Shown: piece after piece, positions 15,903 to 24,303 of the stretch
Position numbering within the stretch: the stretch's first letter is position 1
How the letters are laid out: every line of letters begins with the position of its first letter
Made by a program: the position numbers and the translations under genes
Notes under the pieces: model-generated
Database searches by the model: none
What the model saw: only the letters and a program-made list of their open reading frames with translations
What the model was told of the DNA's origin: nothing
Source of the DNA: Wenzhouxiangella sp. 15190
GTDB lineage: Bacteria; Pseudomonadota; Gammaproteobacteria; Xanthomonadales; Wenzhouxiangellaceae
Assembly: GCF_003417465.1 (NCBI RefSeq)
Contig: NZ_QVMV01000011.1
Coordinates: forward strand, 60,917-124,916
DNA: 64,000 nt
Direction: 5' to 3'

Positions 15903-17492
15903 TCAATCGTGGGCGAAATCCGTCCTCAGCCAGTGCCGTAGCTGTGCCATCTCCGCTGCTTGTCCATCATTGCCCGGAACCAGGCCGGAAACGAACCCGC
16001 GCCGTTCGAATCCGGCAAGCAGACGCTCGTCCGTGCTGATGACATGAATCGGCACGGCCGCCGTGGCGCCACGGCCGGTAATCACCGACGTCGGCTGGTG
16101 ATCGCCGAGCACGACCAGCAGCGCGCCATCGCGCAGCTGGCGGGCCCAGTCGAACGTGACCTCGAGCGAGTATTCGATGCTTTCCAGGTAAGCCTCGCGC
16201 TGGGCCGCGGGATCGAAGAGCAGCGAGACCGGATCCCCGCCCTCACCGTGCCAGCGTTCATAGATGCGTCCGTCGCCGATTCGCGATGGCTCGGGCGTGG
16301 GTTCGATTACCGGCCTCCAGGGCCAGTGACTGCTGATCAGGGCGATCTGGGCAAAGACCGGCGCATCGAATCGGGGTCGTATATTTTCGCTGAAGGTGTG
16401 CAGGGTGAACTCGTCCGGCATCGTCACCCAGCCCAGCGACGGGCCCTCGTAGCCGAGGTCGCCGGCGGCGTAGACGCGGTCGAAACCGAGTCGTTCACCC
16501 TCGGGCCAGTCGTCGACGATGGCCGGCGCGAGATTGAGCGACACATGTCCCGTGGCGCGAAAATCTTCAGTCAGCACGTCGATGTCGCGTGCCTGCAGCA
16601 TCCGGTACCAGAGCTGGCTGTCGATCGTCAGGCCGCTGAGCACCGTGGTGTGAGAAAGCCAGGACTGGCCACCCCGGATGGGTGCTTCGAGGCGTCCGCT
16701 GACGACGGCCAGGCCCGTCGTATCCAGGCGCTCACCCCAGCGCTCGAGATACGGAACCATGCGCCCGGCGTAGCGATCCCGGTCGAGCACGCTTGCGCCG
16801 TAGGACTCGATGAACACGAAATAGACGTCGCGCCCGGCCAGGCCGGGCAACGCGCGGGCCGCGAACGCCGGGGCGTCCTCCGCCACAATCAGCTCGCGCC
16901 GGGCACGGCGGGTCTGGTCGAACTGTTCGACCTGCTGCGCCCACATTCCGGGTAGCTGGGGAGCGACACCCGGCAAATACGATGCGGCCCAGGGCAGGCT
17001 TGCGATCAGCCCGAGCGCAAGAAGCAGCAGCGCCGGGCGCCGGGCGGACGAGGCCGCGGTTACGAACAGCCGCCAGACCGCCCAGGCGACGACCGCCACG
17101 CCCATGGCCACGATGATCGAGGCGCCGATGGCAGCCCATAGTCCCACGCTGCCTTCGATCAGGTCGAATCCCGCGCGCAGCATGAGAACATCGATGAAGA
17201 CATTGAGGGGCCGGCCCAGAACGGAACGGACGAGCCCGTCGGAAATACCCGCGACGATCGCCAGTGTGAGTCCGGCAGCCAGGACCAGGCGCAGCACCCG
17301 CCCGGATCGCCCCTCCGGCAAGAGTGCGGCCAACGCAGGCAACAACCACGCTTCGGGCGCGAACCACACGCTGCCGACCTGGCCGTCGCGCCACCAGGCC
17401 GGCAGCACCAGCAGCAGGTTCAGCGCCAGTCCGGCCAGCAACAGCCAAGTCAGGGGCCGAATCGTATGACCGTCCGCCCTGCCCCGGTTCAC
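15903..17492 (-). CDS. Membrane-bound sulfatase/phosphoglycerol-transferase-like protein
   Basis: A 529-residue protein with about five N-terminal membrane helices (to residue about 175) and an alkaline-phosphatase-superfamily domain outside the membrane. Metal-site motifs are FVFIESYG (Glu) and VVLGDHQPT (Asp-His); the nucleophile is probably a Ser or Thr in QSWLSHTTVLSG. The layout is that of LtaS/OpgB-like phosphoglycerol transferases and relatives, rather than a secreted aryl sulfatase, whose C-x-P-x-R motif is absent. It is divergent from the FkbM methyltransferase gene (77 bp apart). Confidence 0.72.
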   Translation of the reverse strand: MNRGRADGHTIRPLTWLLLAGLALNLLLVLPAWWRDGQVGSVWFAPEAWLLPALAALLPEGRSGRVLRLVLAAGLTLAIVAGISDGLVRSVLGRPLNVFIDVLMLRAGFDLIEGSVGLWAAIGASIIVAMGVAVVAWAVWRLFVTAASSARRPALLLLALGLIASLPWAASYLPGVAPQLPGMWAQQVEQFDQTRRARRELIVAEDAPAFAARALPGLAGRDVYFVFIESYGASVLDRDRYAGRMVPYLERWGERLDTTGLAVVSGRLEAPIRGGQSWLSHTTVLSGLTIDSQLWYRMLQARDIDVLTEDFRATGHVSLNLAPAIVDDWPEGERLGFDRVYAAGDLGYEGPSLGWVTMPDEFTLHTFSENIRPRFDAPVFAQIALISSHWPWRPVIEPTPEPSRIGDGRIYERWHGEGGDPVSLLFDPAAQREAYLESIEYSLEVTFDWARQLRDGALLVVLGDHQPTSVITGRGATAAVPIHVISTDERLLAGFERRGFVSGLVPGNDGQAAEMAQLRHWLRTDFAHD

Positions 17493-17569
17493 GACGAATG
17501 GCGCACAATGGGAAACATGAACACGCTGATATCAGCCCTTGCGCCGCCCGGGCGCGCAGAACACCGCTC

Positions 17570-18322
17570 ATGACGGTGCGAAGCATCCTCGGCCTGGCCC
17601 GGTCGATGTGGAGCTACCGCCGGCCCGGTCGCCTGCATGGACTGCTGGCGCTGTACCAACCGTTCGTTCCGAAAGACGGCCTGGTCTTCGATATCGGGGC
17701 GCATCTGGGTGATCGTACGCGAGCCTTCCGCCGCCTCGGCGCGCGGGTCGTCGCCCTCGAACCCCAGCCCTCGATGATGCGTTGGCTGCGACGATTTCAC
17801 GGCCGCGACGCCGGCGTGGTCCTGCTGGAACAGGCGGTGGGAGCCCGGCCGGGCCGGGGTCGCCTGGCGCTGAGTGAGACACATCCGGCGGTCGCGTCGC
17901 TCTCGCAGGGCTGGCGCGCCGAAGTCGCGAGGCGGCACGCCGGGTTCGCTGCCGTTCGCTGGTCGCACGAGATCGAGGTGGCGATCACCACCCTGGATGC
18001 TCTCATCGATCGTCACGGCCTGCCGGATTTCTGCAAGATCGATGTCGAGGGACACGAAAGCGATGTGCTCGAAGGCCTGTCCCAGCCCCTCCCGGCCCTG
18101 TCAGTGGAGTTCGTCGCGGGCGCCCTGCCCCGCGCACAGGCCTGCGTAGACCGTCTGGAGGCCCTGGGCGACTATCGCTACAATGCGGTAGCGGGCGAGC
18201 AACGGGCGTTTCTGTGGCCTGAATGGGCACAACCAAGCACGATTCGCGGCTGGCTTGCCGCCGGCGCCGACGGACTGGCGTCGGGCGATCTCTACGCCGT
18301 TCACGGCCCGACCGGAAGCTGA
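17570..18322 (+). CDS. FkbM-family SAM-dependent methyltransferase
   Basis: A 250-residue methyltransferase. Motif I is VFDIGAHLGDRTRAF, the acidic adenosine contact is in VVALEPQP, and the FkbM hallmark KIDVEGHESDVLEGL is present. Members usually O-methylate sugars or polyketides. The ATG at 17570 sits just before the conserved region; earlier in-frame codons overlap the divergent sulfatase-like gene. The stop is 4 bp before the creatininase-family gene, so this gene probably leads the same transcript and may belong to the pyrimidine/pteridine cluster. Confidence 0.82.
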   Translation: MTVRSILGLARSMWSYRRPGRLHGLLALYQPFVPKDGLVFDIGAHLGDRTRAFRRLGARVVALEPQPSMMRWLRRFHGRDAGVVLLEQAVGARPGRGRLALSETHPAVASLSQGWRAEVARRHAGFAAVRWSHEIEVAITTLDALIDRHGLPDFCKIDVEGHESDVLEGLSQPLPALSVEFVAGALPRAQACVDRLEALGDYRYNAVAGEQRAFLWPEWAQPSTIRGWLAAGADGLASGDLYAVHGPTGS

Positions 18323-18326
18323 AACC

Positions 18327-19109
18327 ATGCGTCACTACTGGGGCGAACTGACCACTACCGACTTCGACCGCCTGGCAGGTCAAAACCCGGTTGCCGCTAT
18401 GGTGCTCGGTGCCGTCGAACAACACGGCCCCCACCTGCCGTTGGCGACCGACCGGATCATCGGCGAAGGCCTGCTCGACGCCGCCAGTGCCCGATTGAAA
18501 AACGATTTCCCCCTGCTGATCCTGCCCCCGCTCTCGCTCGGCGCAAGCGAGGAACATGCCGATTTTGCCGGCACGCTGAGTCTTTCCGCCGATCAGCTCA
18601 AGCGCCAGGTCATGGCCGTCGGCGAAGGGCTTGCCCGTGCCGGTCTCGAGCGCCTGGTGCTCGTCAACGCCCACGGCGGCAACATCGGCTGGATGAATGA
18701 CGCCGCGCTCGAATTGCGTCGTCTCAACCTGCTGGCAGTCAAGGCCAGCTACATGCAGTTCGAACCCCCCACCGACCTGCTCGCCGCCGCCGAACTGCGC
18801 GACGGCTTGCACGGCGGCCTGGCCGAAACGGCCATGATGCGCCACCTGGCGCCTGAACTGGTTCGCATGGACCGGGCGCGGGACTTCGAGCCGAACTACC
18901 CGCAGCGCGGACCGCTGGCGCCGCAGGGTGAAGCAGCCTGGGCCTGGCTGGCCCGGGACCTGCACCCGGCCGGCGTCGTCGGAGACGCCGCCTCGGCCAA
19001 TCCGGAACTGGGCGAACGCCTGGTGGGCCATTACGCCGAGCGCCTGGCGCAAGTAATCGAAGCCAGCCGGGATCTCGAGTGGCCGCCCGAGCGTTCGAAA
19101 GCAACGTAA
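18327..19109 (+). CDS. Creatininase-family amidohydrolase
   Basis: A 260-residue metal-dependent amidohydrolase. Metal ligands typical of the family are E31, H33 and D42 in GAVEQHGPHLPLATD, with SLGASEEHADFAGT, VNAHGGNIGW and HGGLAETAMM further on. The family includes creatininase, MftE of mycofactocin synthesis and archaeal ArfB, which deformylates a GTP-derived pyrimidine in archaeal riboflavin synthesis. Because GTP cyclohydrolase II and a RibD-type reductase lie next door, a hydrolase acting on a GTP-derived pyrimidine is plausible here (inference). It follows the FkbM gene by 4 bp. Confidence 0.85.
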   Translation: MRHYWGELTTTDFDRLAGQNPVAAMVLGAVEQHGPHLPLATDRIIGEGLLDAASARLKNDFPLLILPPLSLGASEEHADFAGTLSLSADQLKRQVMAVGEGLARAGLERLVLVNAHGGNIGWMNDAALELRRLNLLAVKASYMQFEPPTDLLAAAELRDGLHGGLAETAMMRHLAPELVRMDRARDFEPNYPQRGPLAPQGEAAWAWLARDLHPAGVVGDAASANPELGERLVGHYAERLAQVIEASRDLEWPPERSKAT

Positions 19110-19134
19110 CTCCGGGAAACCAGCCGATGACGCA

Positions 19135-20253
19135 TTACTGCTCGTCCAGCACGTCGCCCAGCAGGTGCCCCGAGCGTCGGGCCTTGGCTTCTAGATAACG
19201 CCGATTCTGCCGGGTGACCCGGCCGTACAGGCTGCCGCGCCCGGCAACGTCGATCCCGCCTTCGGCCAGGGCCTGCACCTTGTTGGGATTGTTGGTCAGC
19301 AGCCTGACGCGACGAATGGAAAGCGCGGCGAGAATGTCGACGGCCACGCGATAGCGCCGCTCGTCTTCACTGAACCCGAGTACCTGGTCGGCATCGACCG
19401 TGTCGAGCCCGGCATCCTGAAGCTCGTAGGCTCGCAACTTGTTGGCCAGGCCGATGCCCCGCCCCTCCTGCGCCAGGTACAGCAAGAGCCCGCCGCCGAG
19501 ATCGGCAATGGTCCGTACCGCATTCTGCAATTGTTCACCGCAGTCACAACGCAGGCTGCCGAAAAGATCGCCGGTCAGACAGGCCGAGTGCAGGCGGACG
19601 GGCACTTCCTCCGCCCAGCTGGCCGCGTCGCCGATGACCACCGCGACATGCTCGCGCAGACCGTCAGGCTCGCGAAACAGGATGAAGCGCGAGCGCACCG
19701 ACTCGGCCAGCGGCACGTCCGCCTCGCTGACCCGGCGCAGCATCCCGGTACCGGACTCGAAGCAGCTTTCGGCCGAGCGCGCCGACACGCGCAGGAGCCT
19801 GCCCTCGGCAACCATGGACTCGAGCGCGGCACGCCGACTGCCGTCGATACGTGCGGTCAATGCTGCGGGCACCAGCAGGGCACGACGCATTAGCGCCAGA
19901 CCGGCGCGTTCGGTGGCGCTGGCGGGCCGGGGGTCGTCGAACAACCCGGCCCGGATCCCTTCGCTGGACGCCGCGGCCAGGTAGAGCGCTTCGGCACGCA
20001 GGCCGTCGGCCCCGTGCAGCGGCAGGCAGGCCGCCTCGGCGTGGATGGAAAACCCCATCGCTTCCAGACGATGGCGTGTGACGGTCAGGGCCGGCTCACC
20101 ACCGGCCAGCTCGAGCGTCTCTCGCAAATCCGTATCCGCGATGGATTCGACGGGATAGACCAGAACGCCGGCATCGGAGCCCTCGTGGTCGCCGTCGATG
20201 ATGACCGGGAGTCCCCGGCGGAGATCGAAAATCGCGCGTTCTACCTGGTACAT
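19135..20253 (-). CDS. ribA: GTP cyclohydrolase II with extended N-terminal domain
   Basis: A 372-residue protein whose C-terminal half (about 180-350) is GTP cyclohydrolase II: zinc cysteines in CLTGDLFGSLRCDCGEQL, QEGRGIGL, and the GTP-binding NNPNKV. The enzyme converts GTP to 2,5-diamino-6-ribosylamino-pyrimidinone phosphate plus formate. The N-terminal about 170 residues resemble the position of the RibB domain but lack its recognisable catalytic motifs. The ATG at 20253 (MYQVERAIFDLRRG) is the natural start; the longer frame would run into the upstream inverted-repeat element. The gene is convergent with the creatininase gene. Confidence 0.88.
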   Translation of the reverse strand: MYQVERAIFDLRRGLPVIIDGDHEGSDAGVLVYPVESIADTDLRETLELAGGEPALTVTRHRLEAMGFSIHAEAACLPLHGADGLRAEALYLAAASSEGIRAGLFDDPRPASATERAGLALMRRALLVPAALTARIDGSRRAALESMVAEGRLLRVSARSAESCFESGTGMLRRVSEADVPLAESVRSRFILFREPDGLREHVAVVIGDAASWAEEVPVRLHSACLTGDLFGSLRCDCGEQLQNAVRTIADLGGGLLLYLAQEGRGIGLANKLRAYELQDAGLDTVDADQVLGFSEDERRYRVAVDILAALSIRRVRLLTNNPNKVQALAEGGIDVAGRGSLYGRVTRQNRRYLEAKARRSGHLLGDVLDEQ

Positions 20254-20316
20254 GGTTCGCTCACAGCTTGTGCCATCATGATCGCATGTCCCGAAACGGT
20301 AAGCGACATGCGGCTG

Positions 20317-20584
20317 AACTAAGACATTGACGAACCCTGCCTCATTCAGCTTGTCTCTCGGCGTTCGTGGCAAGGCGTCGACGTGAAGATAGTAGCGACC
20401 CTACATCGAACGGCGAGAACGCAGTCCACGGACGCCGAGAGGCAAGCCCTTCGGGAGCCTCGGACTCGCTCGCTCGCTGCGTTCCATTGGCTCGACGTAG
20501 GCCGTACTATGCCTTCGCCAACGCGCCTTGCGAGCGAACGCGTCCGGGGCTCTGAATGTGGAAGGGTTCGTCAATGTCTTAGTT
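20317..20584. repeat. 268-bp MITE-like element with perfect 22-bp terminal inverted repeats
   Basis: The ends 20317-20338 and 20563-20584 are exact reverse complements over 22 bp, starting AACTAAGACATTGACGAACC. Inside, 20351-20370 pairs with 20426-20445 (18 of 20), and 20371-20424 pairs imperfectly with 20477-20529, so the whole element could fold into a long branched hairpin. It lies in the 367-bp gap between the divergent ribA-like and ribD-like genes and probably carries or displaces their promoters. No transposase is encoded. A 2-bp TG flanks both ends, too short to establish a target duplication. Confidence 0.8.
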
Positions 20585-20620
20585 TGTGAATTGCCATCCC
20601 GGACGCCTTGAGCGACAGCT

Positions 20621-21472
20621 ATGACGAAATACAGTGAATCGATCTGGGAAGTGCTGCTCGAGGCGCGCGGTCTGGACTGGCATGAACGCAAGAGCTGGCG
20701 CCGATCCACCCCGGCGGGCGACATCACGCTGTTCGCCTCGGGAAACTGGCAGGGCGATTCACCGCTCGATGAAGCGTCCCGCACGCTGCTGGATTCGCTG
20801 GCGCCGCTGGCCACGGCAAGCCGCATGGCGATCGCCCAACTCGGACAGAGTCTCGACGGACGGATCGCCACCGCAAGCGGGCACTCGCACTACATCAACG
20901 GCACCGCCGCGCGTACGCACCTGCATCGTCTGCGGGCGCTCGTCGACGCGGTGGTGATCGGCGCCGGCACCGCCTGTGCCGACCATCCGCGCTTGACCGT
21001 CCGTCATGTTGCCGGGCCCGACCCGGTGCGGGTCGTCATCGATCCGCGCGGCCGGGTTCCAGTCGAGGGTCCGTTGTTCAATGCCAGCGGCAGGCCACCG
21101 CGCGTGCTGCACATCGTCGGTCCGCAAGCATCGCCCGAACCCGCGAGCGGGCACGTCGAACGCCTGGTGTTGACCCCCGAGCAAGGCGCTTTCTCGCCCG
21201 CTGCCGTGCTCTCCGCCCTGAAAGCCCACGGCCTGAATCGGGTCCTGATCGAGGGCGGGGCCGAAACGGTTTCGCGTTTCATCGAGGCCGAGGCACTCGA
21301 TCGCCTGCACTTGCTCATCGCACCCTTGATCATCGGCTCGGGGCGGAACAGCCTGAACCTGCCCGTGATCGAACGGCTCGACCAGGCCCGCCGACCGCCC
21401 TTCAGGCCCTTTTCGCTCGAAGACGAACTGCTCGTCGACGTCGATCTGCGCGCTGCCCCTGGCGGGGCCTGA
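20621..21472 (+). CDS. RibD C-terminal-domain reductase (no deaminase domain)
   Basis: A 283-residue protein with a dihydrofolate-reductase-like RibD_C domain (about 66-275): QLGQSLDGRIATASG, INGTAARTHLHRLRALVDAVVIGAGT, IDPRGRVP and VLIEGGAETVSRF. The family reduces the ribosyl chain of the diaminopyrimidine made from GTP, using NADPH. The N-terminal about 65 residues do not show the zinc deaminase motif found in full RibD. With GTP cyclohydrolase II divergent from it, the pair could make a reduced ribityl-aminopyrimidine for something other than riboflavin. It overlaps the convergent membrane-protein gene by 71 bp. Confidence 0.84.
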   Translation: MTKYSESIWEVLLEARGLDWHERKSWRRSTPAGDITLFASGNWQGDSPLDEASRTLLDSLAPLATASRMAIAQLGQSLDGRIATASGHSHYINGTAARTHLHRLRALVDAVVIGAGTACADHPRLTVRHVAGPDPVRVVIDPRGRVPVEGPLFNASGRPPRVLHIVGPQASPEPASGHVERLVLTPEQGAFSPAAVLSALKAHGLNRVLIEGGAETVSRFIEAEALDRLHLLIAPLIIGSGRNSLNLPVIERLDQARRPPFRPFSLEDELLVDVDLRAAPGGA

Positions 21473-22376
21473 CCAGCAGCGGCAATGCGCCGGGCAGTGA
21501 CGCGGCCAGGTTGACGAGCCCGTAGGCCATCGCCACCGCCACACCCTGTTCGGCCGGCAGCCCCAGCGCCAGCCACACCGAGGCCGCGGCCGCCTCGCGA
21601 AACCCCCATCCGGCCACCGAAAGCGGTATCAGCATGGCCAGCAGGATCGGCAATGCAACGGCCAGGAGCAAGGTGAACTCGACGCCGACACCGACGGCAC
21701 GACCGGCCAGGGCAAACACCAGGACATAGCTGAACACGATCGCTACGGAGGAAGCGAGTTGGCGCGGCCAGGCCGCCCGTGCCAGCAGGGCTGCGTGAAT
21801 GTCCTCGCGCAGCACACGCCAGAATGCCGGCCATCGCCGAGCGACCGCCGCCAAGGCAACGGCCAGCGACAGCAACGCGAGCAGTGTCAGAAGCCCCGCA
21901 CCGACCCTGTCGTGCTGGGCCGCCGACCAGACCTCACGCCAGACCGGCACCAGCCCGAGAATCACCACGGTACCCAGCGCGACCACGAACTGACCGGAGG
22001 CACGCTCGATGATGACCGCCCGCCAGGCCGGCCCCGTCGAGCCGGTATCGCGGGCGTGACGGTGTGCGCGCAACGCATCGCCGGCCATCCCGCCCGGCAG
22101 CACCTGATTGATGAACACCGCCAGGTAATAGTCGCCCAGCGCCCGCAGCCACGGCAGTGAAAGATCCAGGCGGTGCGCGGTAAAGCGCCAGCGCCAGGCC
22201 GACAGCGACATCTGGATGAGCGTGACGACCAGCGCCGCCACCAGCCAGAGCGGGGAGAAATCCGAAATTTCCGCCGCAATCGCGACCGGATCCAGCCACC
22301 ACAGCAGCATCCCGAGCACGCCCAGACTGACCGTCCAGCGCGGCAGCGGTCCGACCCGGCGTCGCTCAGTCATCAT
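21402..22376 (-). CDS. YbhN/UPF0104-type flippase-like membrane protein
   Basis: A 324-residue polytopic membrane protein of the lysylphosphatidylglycerol-synthase transmembrane (UPF0104) family. Conserved features are FINQVLPGGMAGDALRAHR, a following IIERASGQ and the C-terminal PLSVAGWGFREAAAA. Members are suggested to flip or move lipid-linked substrates. About eight hydrophobic segments are seen, with a very basic C-terminal tail. The start codons at 22376 or 22373 follow the methyltransferase stop by 2-5 bp, so it is the last gene of a minus-strand run from 25744. It could export the lipid-linked product of the cluster. Confidence 0.8.
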   Translation of the reverse strand: MMTERRRVGPLPRWTVSLGVLGMLLWWLDPVAIAAEISDFSPLWLVAALVVTLIQMSLSAWRWRFTAHRLDLSLPWLRALGDYYLAVFINQVLPGGMAGDALRAHRHARDTGSTGPAWRAVIIERASGQFVVALGTVVILGLVPVWREVWSAAQHDRVGAGLLTLLALLSLAVALAAVARRWPAFWRVLREDIHAALLARAAWPRQLASSVAIVFSYVLVFALAGRAVGVGVEFTLLLAVALPILLAMLIPLSVAGWGFREAAAASVWLALGLPAEQGVAVAMAYGLVNLAASLPGALPLLVRPRQGQRADRRRRAVRLRAKRA

Positions 22377-22378
22377 GA

Positions 22379-23227
22379 TTACGGCAGGGCCAGCACGTCG
22401 ACATGGCCGACGACCAGGCCGATGCGCCCGTTTTCCAGTTCGTTTCGACGGGTTCGATACCAGGATTCGACACACGCTGCATCCTCCGGCGACTGCGCCA
22501 CGACAGCCCGCATCCAGTCATCCAGCAGCGCCGAACCGAGTGCCAGCGTTCGTCCATCGGCGGCGCCAAGCCGCCAGTCCGACTCGTCGATCCGGACAGC
22601 CAGGCCCGCTTTCTCCAGCGCGGCTGGCAGCACGCTGGCGGCCTTCGGTCCGAGCGCTTCGCCCAAGCCCTTGCCTCGTTGTTGGTGCCGGTTGAAAAGT
22701 GTTTCCATACGCCGGTCGCGCTCGTCGTCGATCCACCGACCGTCTTCATCGACGAAGTGGCGCCGGCCATCCACCGTGAGTGCAAACAGCGCGGCCGCGC
22801 CGCTGTGCGCGATCCATTCGACCAGGGAATCGATCCAGTTTGCCGAGACCAGGTCGAACAAGGCTGCGGCAGTGACCAGGTCCGCGTCATCGAACACCTC
22901 GCGCGGGAGGCCGGCCAGGTCGAGGCAACGCGTTTGTGCCCGGATCGCCGGTTTCCCCGAGCTGCCGGCGGCGAAGCCTTCACGCGCTCGCGCCAGCAAC
23001 GCGGCGTCATGGTCGATCAGCAGCCAGTCCTGTTGCGCATCCAGGCGCGGCGCCAGCCAGCGCAGGTTGCTCCCCGTGCCGGCGCCCAGATCGATGATTC
23101 GCAGCCGGTCCGCGCTCTTCAGCCATTCCGATAGCCGATCGGCCAGTGGCGCTGATCGCGCGGCGTGATCCGCCGGCTCGCGCAGCGCGAGCCAGTCGCC
23201 TTCGAAACGGGCCGCCTCGTTCGTCAT
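22379..23227 (-). CDS. Class I SAM-dependent methyltransferase
   Basis: A 282-residue Rossmann methyltransferase. Motif I is RIIDLGAGTGSNLRWLAPR, the acidic ribose contact is in LLIDHD, and motif IV-like SANWIDSLVEW follows. The C-terminal half is more divergent than typical small-molecule methyltransferases. The start at 23227 overlaps the stop of the upstream glycosyltransferase gene (ATGA), so translation is coupled. The substrate is unknown; the context suggests the glycosylated or pyrimidine/pteridine product of the cluster. Confidence 0.82.
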   Translation of the reverse strand: MTNEAARFEGDWLALREPADHAARSAPLADRLSEWLKSADRLRIIDLGAGTGSNLRWLAPRLDAQQDWLLIDHDAALLARAREGFAAGSSGKPAIRAQTRCLDLAGLPREVFDDADLVTAAALFDLVSANWIDSLVEWIAHSGAAALFALTVDGRRHFVDEDGRWIDDERDRRMETLFNRHQQRGKGLGEALGPKAASVLPAALEKAGLAVRIDESDWRLGAADGRTLALGSALLDDWMRAVVAQSPEDAACVESWYRTRRNELENGRIGLVVGHVDVLALP

Positions 23228-24303
23228 CGGCTCCGGTCCCCCTCCAGGGCGGCGGCAAATTCGCGCCCCGCCTGAGACCAGCTGCGCAAATGTTCGCGCC
23301 GGGCGACGGCATTGCCCGTCAGGCGCCGACGCAAGCCGGCGTCGTCCAACCACTGAGCCAGAGCGTCGCGCAGCGCGTCGGCGTCGGCCGGCTCGACCCG
23401 CAAGCAGCAGTCGTCCGGTGCGGTCTGCGCCAGTGCGCCACCGGTCGTCGTGATCATCGGCAACCCCCGCGCCAGCGCTTCCCCGACCACCATGCCGTAG
23501 CCTTCGTAATGCGAGGGCAGCAGGCACAGGCCGGCCCGGCGATACTCGGCCTCGAGCGCATTCTCATCGCACTCGCCAATGCAATCGATGCCATCGATCA
23601 GGCCGGCTTCCCGAATCAAGTCGGCAACGCGCCCGGCAAAGCCCGCATCGCGCGTGTCCGAGCCGGCCAGGATGCAGTGCCAGTCCCGCTCGGTCAGTTG
23701 CGCCAGCGCCCGCACGAGCACGTCCTGGCCCTTGCGTGGCGTCAGGCTGGCCACGCAGAGCAAGCGCTCCGGGCCTTTCGGCTCGCGGCCCTGCAGCCGT
23801 TCCGCGACCGGTTCGGCCGTCTCTGCCTTGTCCACGCCCGGCTCGACGACCCGGGGAGTTCGTGGATCAAGACCCAGTTCCCGCAGTCGACGCGCCGTGA
23901 ACGGGCTGGTGACAATGACCCTGCGGCAAGCTTCCAACGATCGGGTTTCGCGCGCCAGCAACCGATCCCGAACCCCTGCATCCAGGCCGGTCTCGTCGGC
24001 CAGGGGATGATGCACCAGCGCGCTGATATCCAGGCGCCCGGCATGGGCGGCCACGGCGTCGGGCAGGCCGCCGAGGGCGAGTCCATCGATGACCACGGCG
24101 GCGCCATCGGGCAACCCCGACAAGGCCCGGTGCATCGCCCTGGCGGCAAGATCGTCGGCATCGGGGAAGCGCCCCTCGAGCCCGATCACCTCGACCGACC
24201 AGCCCAGGTCTCGAAGCTGGCGCACGATGTGCTGGTCGTACAGGTAACCGCCGGTGCGCTGCGCCGGGTCGCCGGGAACGATCATGCAAAGTCGCTGGCT
24301 CAA
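23224..24303 (-). CDS. GT4-family glycosyltransferase
   Basis: A 359-residue GT-B-fold enzyme. The N-terminal RTGGYLYDQHIVRQL and the C-terminal donor-site motif PSHYEGYGMVVGEALARGLPMI are typical of family GT4. VASLTPRKGQDVLVRAL marks the domain boundary. It would transfer a sugar from a nucleotide-activated donor. It overlaps genes on both sides by 4 bp (the PTPS-like gene upstream and the methyltransferase downstream), so it is a core member of the minus-strand operon. The acceptor is not evident. Confidence 0.87.
   Translation of the reverse strand: MSQRLCMIVPGDPAQRTGGYLYDQHIVRQLRDLGWSVEVIGLEGRFPDADDLAARAMHRALSGLPDGAAVVIDGLALGGLPDAVAAHAGRLDISALVHHPLADETGLDAGVRDRLLARETRSLEACRRVIVTSPFTARRLRELGLDPRTPRVVEPGVDKAETAEPVAERLQGREPKGPERLLCVASLTPRKGQDVLVRALAQLTERDWHCILAGSDTRDAGFAGRVADLIREAGLIDGIDCIGECDENALEAEYRRAGLCLLPSHYEGYGMVVGEALARGLPMITTTGGALAQTAPDDCCLRVEPADADALRDALAQWLDDAGLRRRLTGNAVARREHLRSWSQAGREFAAALEGDRSR

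Noticed and set aside
20254..20620. An FMN riboswitch upstream of the ribA-like or ribD-like genes
   Set aside because: The region is explained by the inverted-repeat element. I could not find the conserved AGGG and GAAA-type blocks of the RFN element in order.
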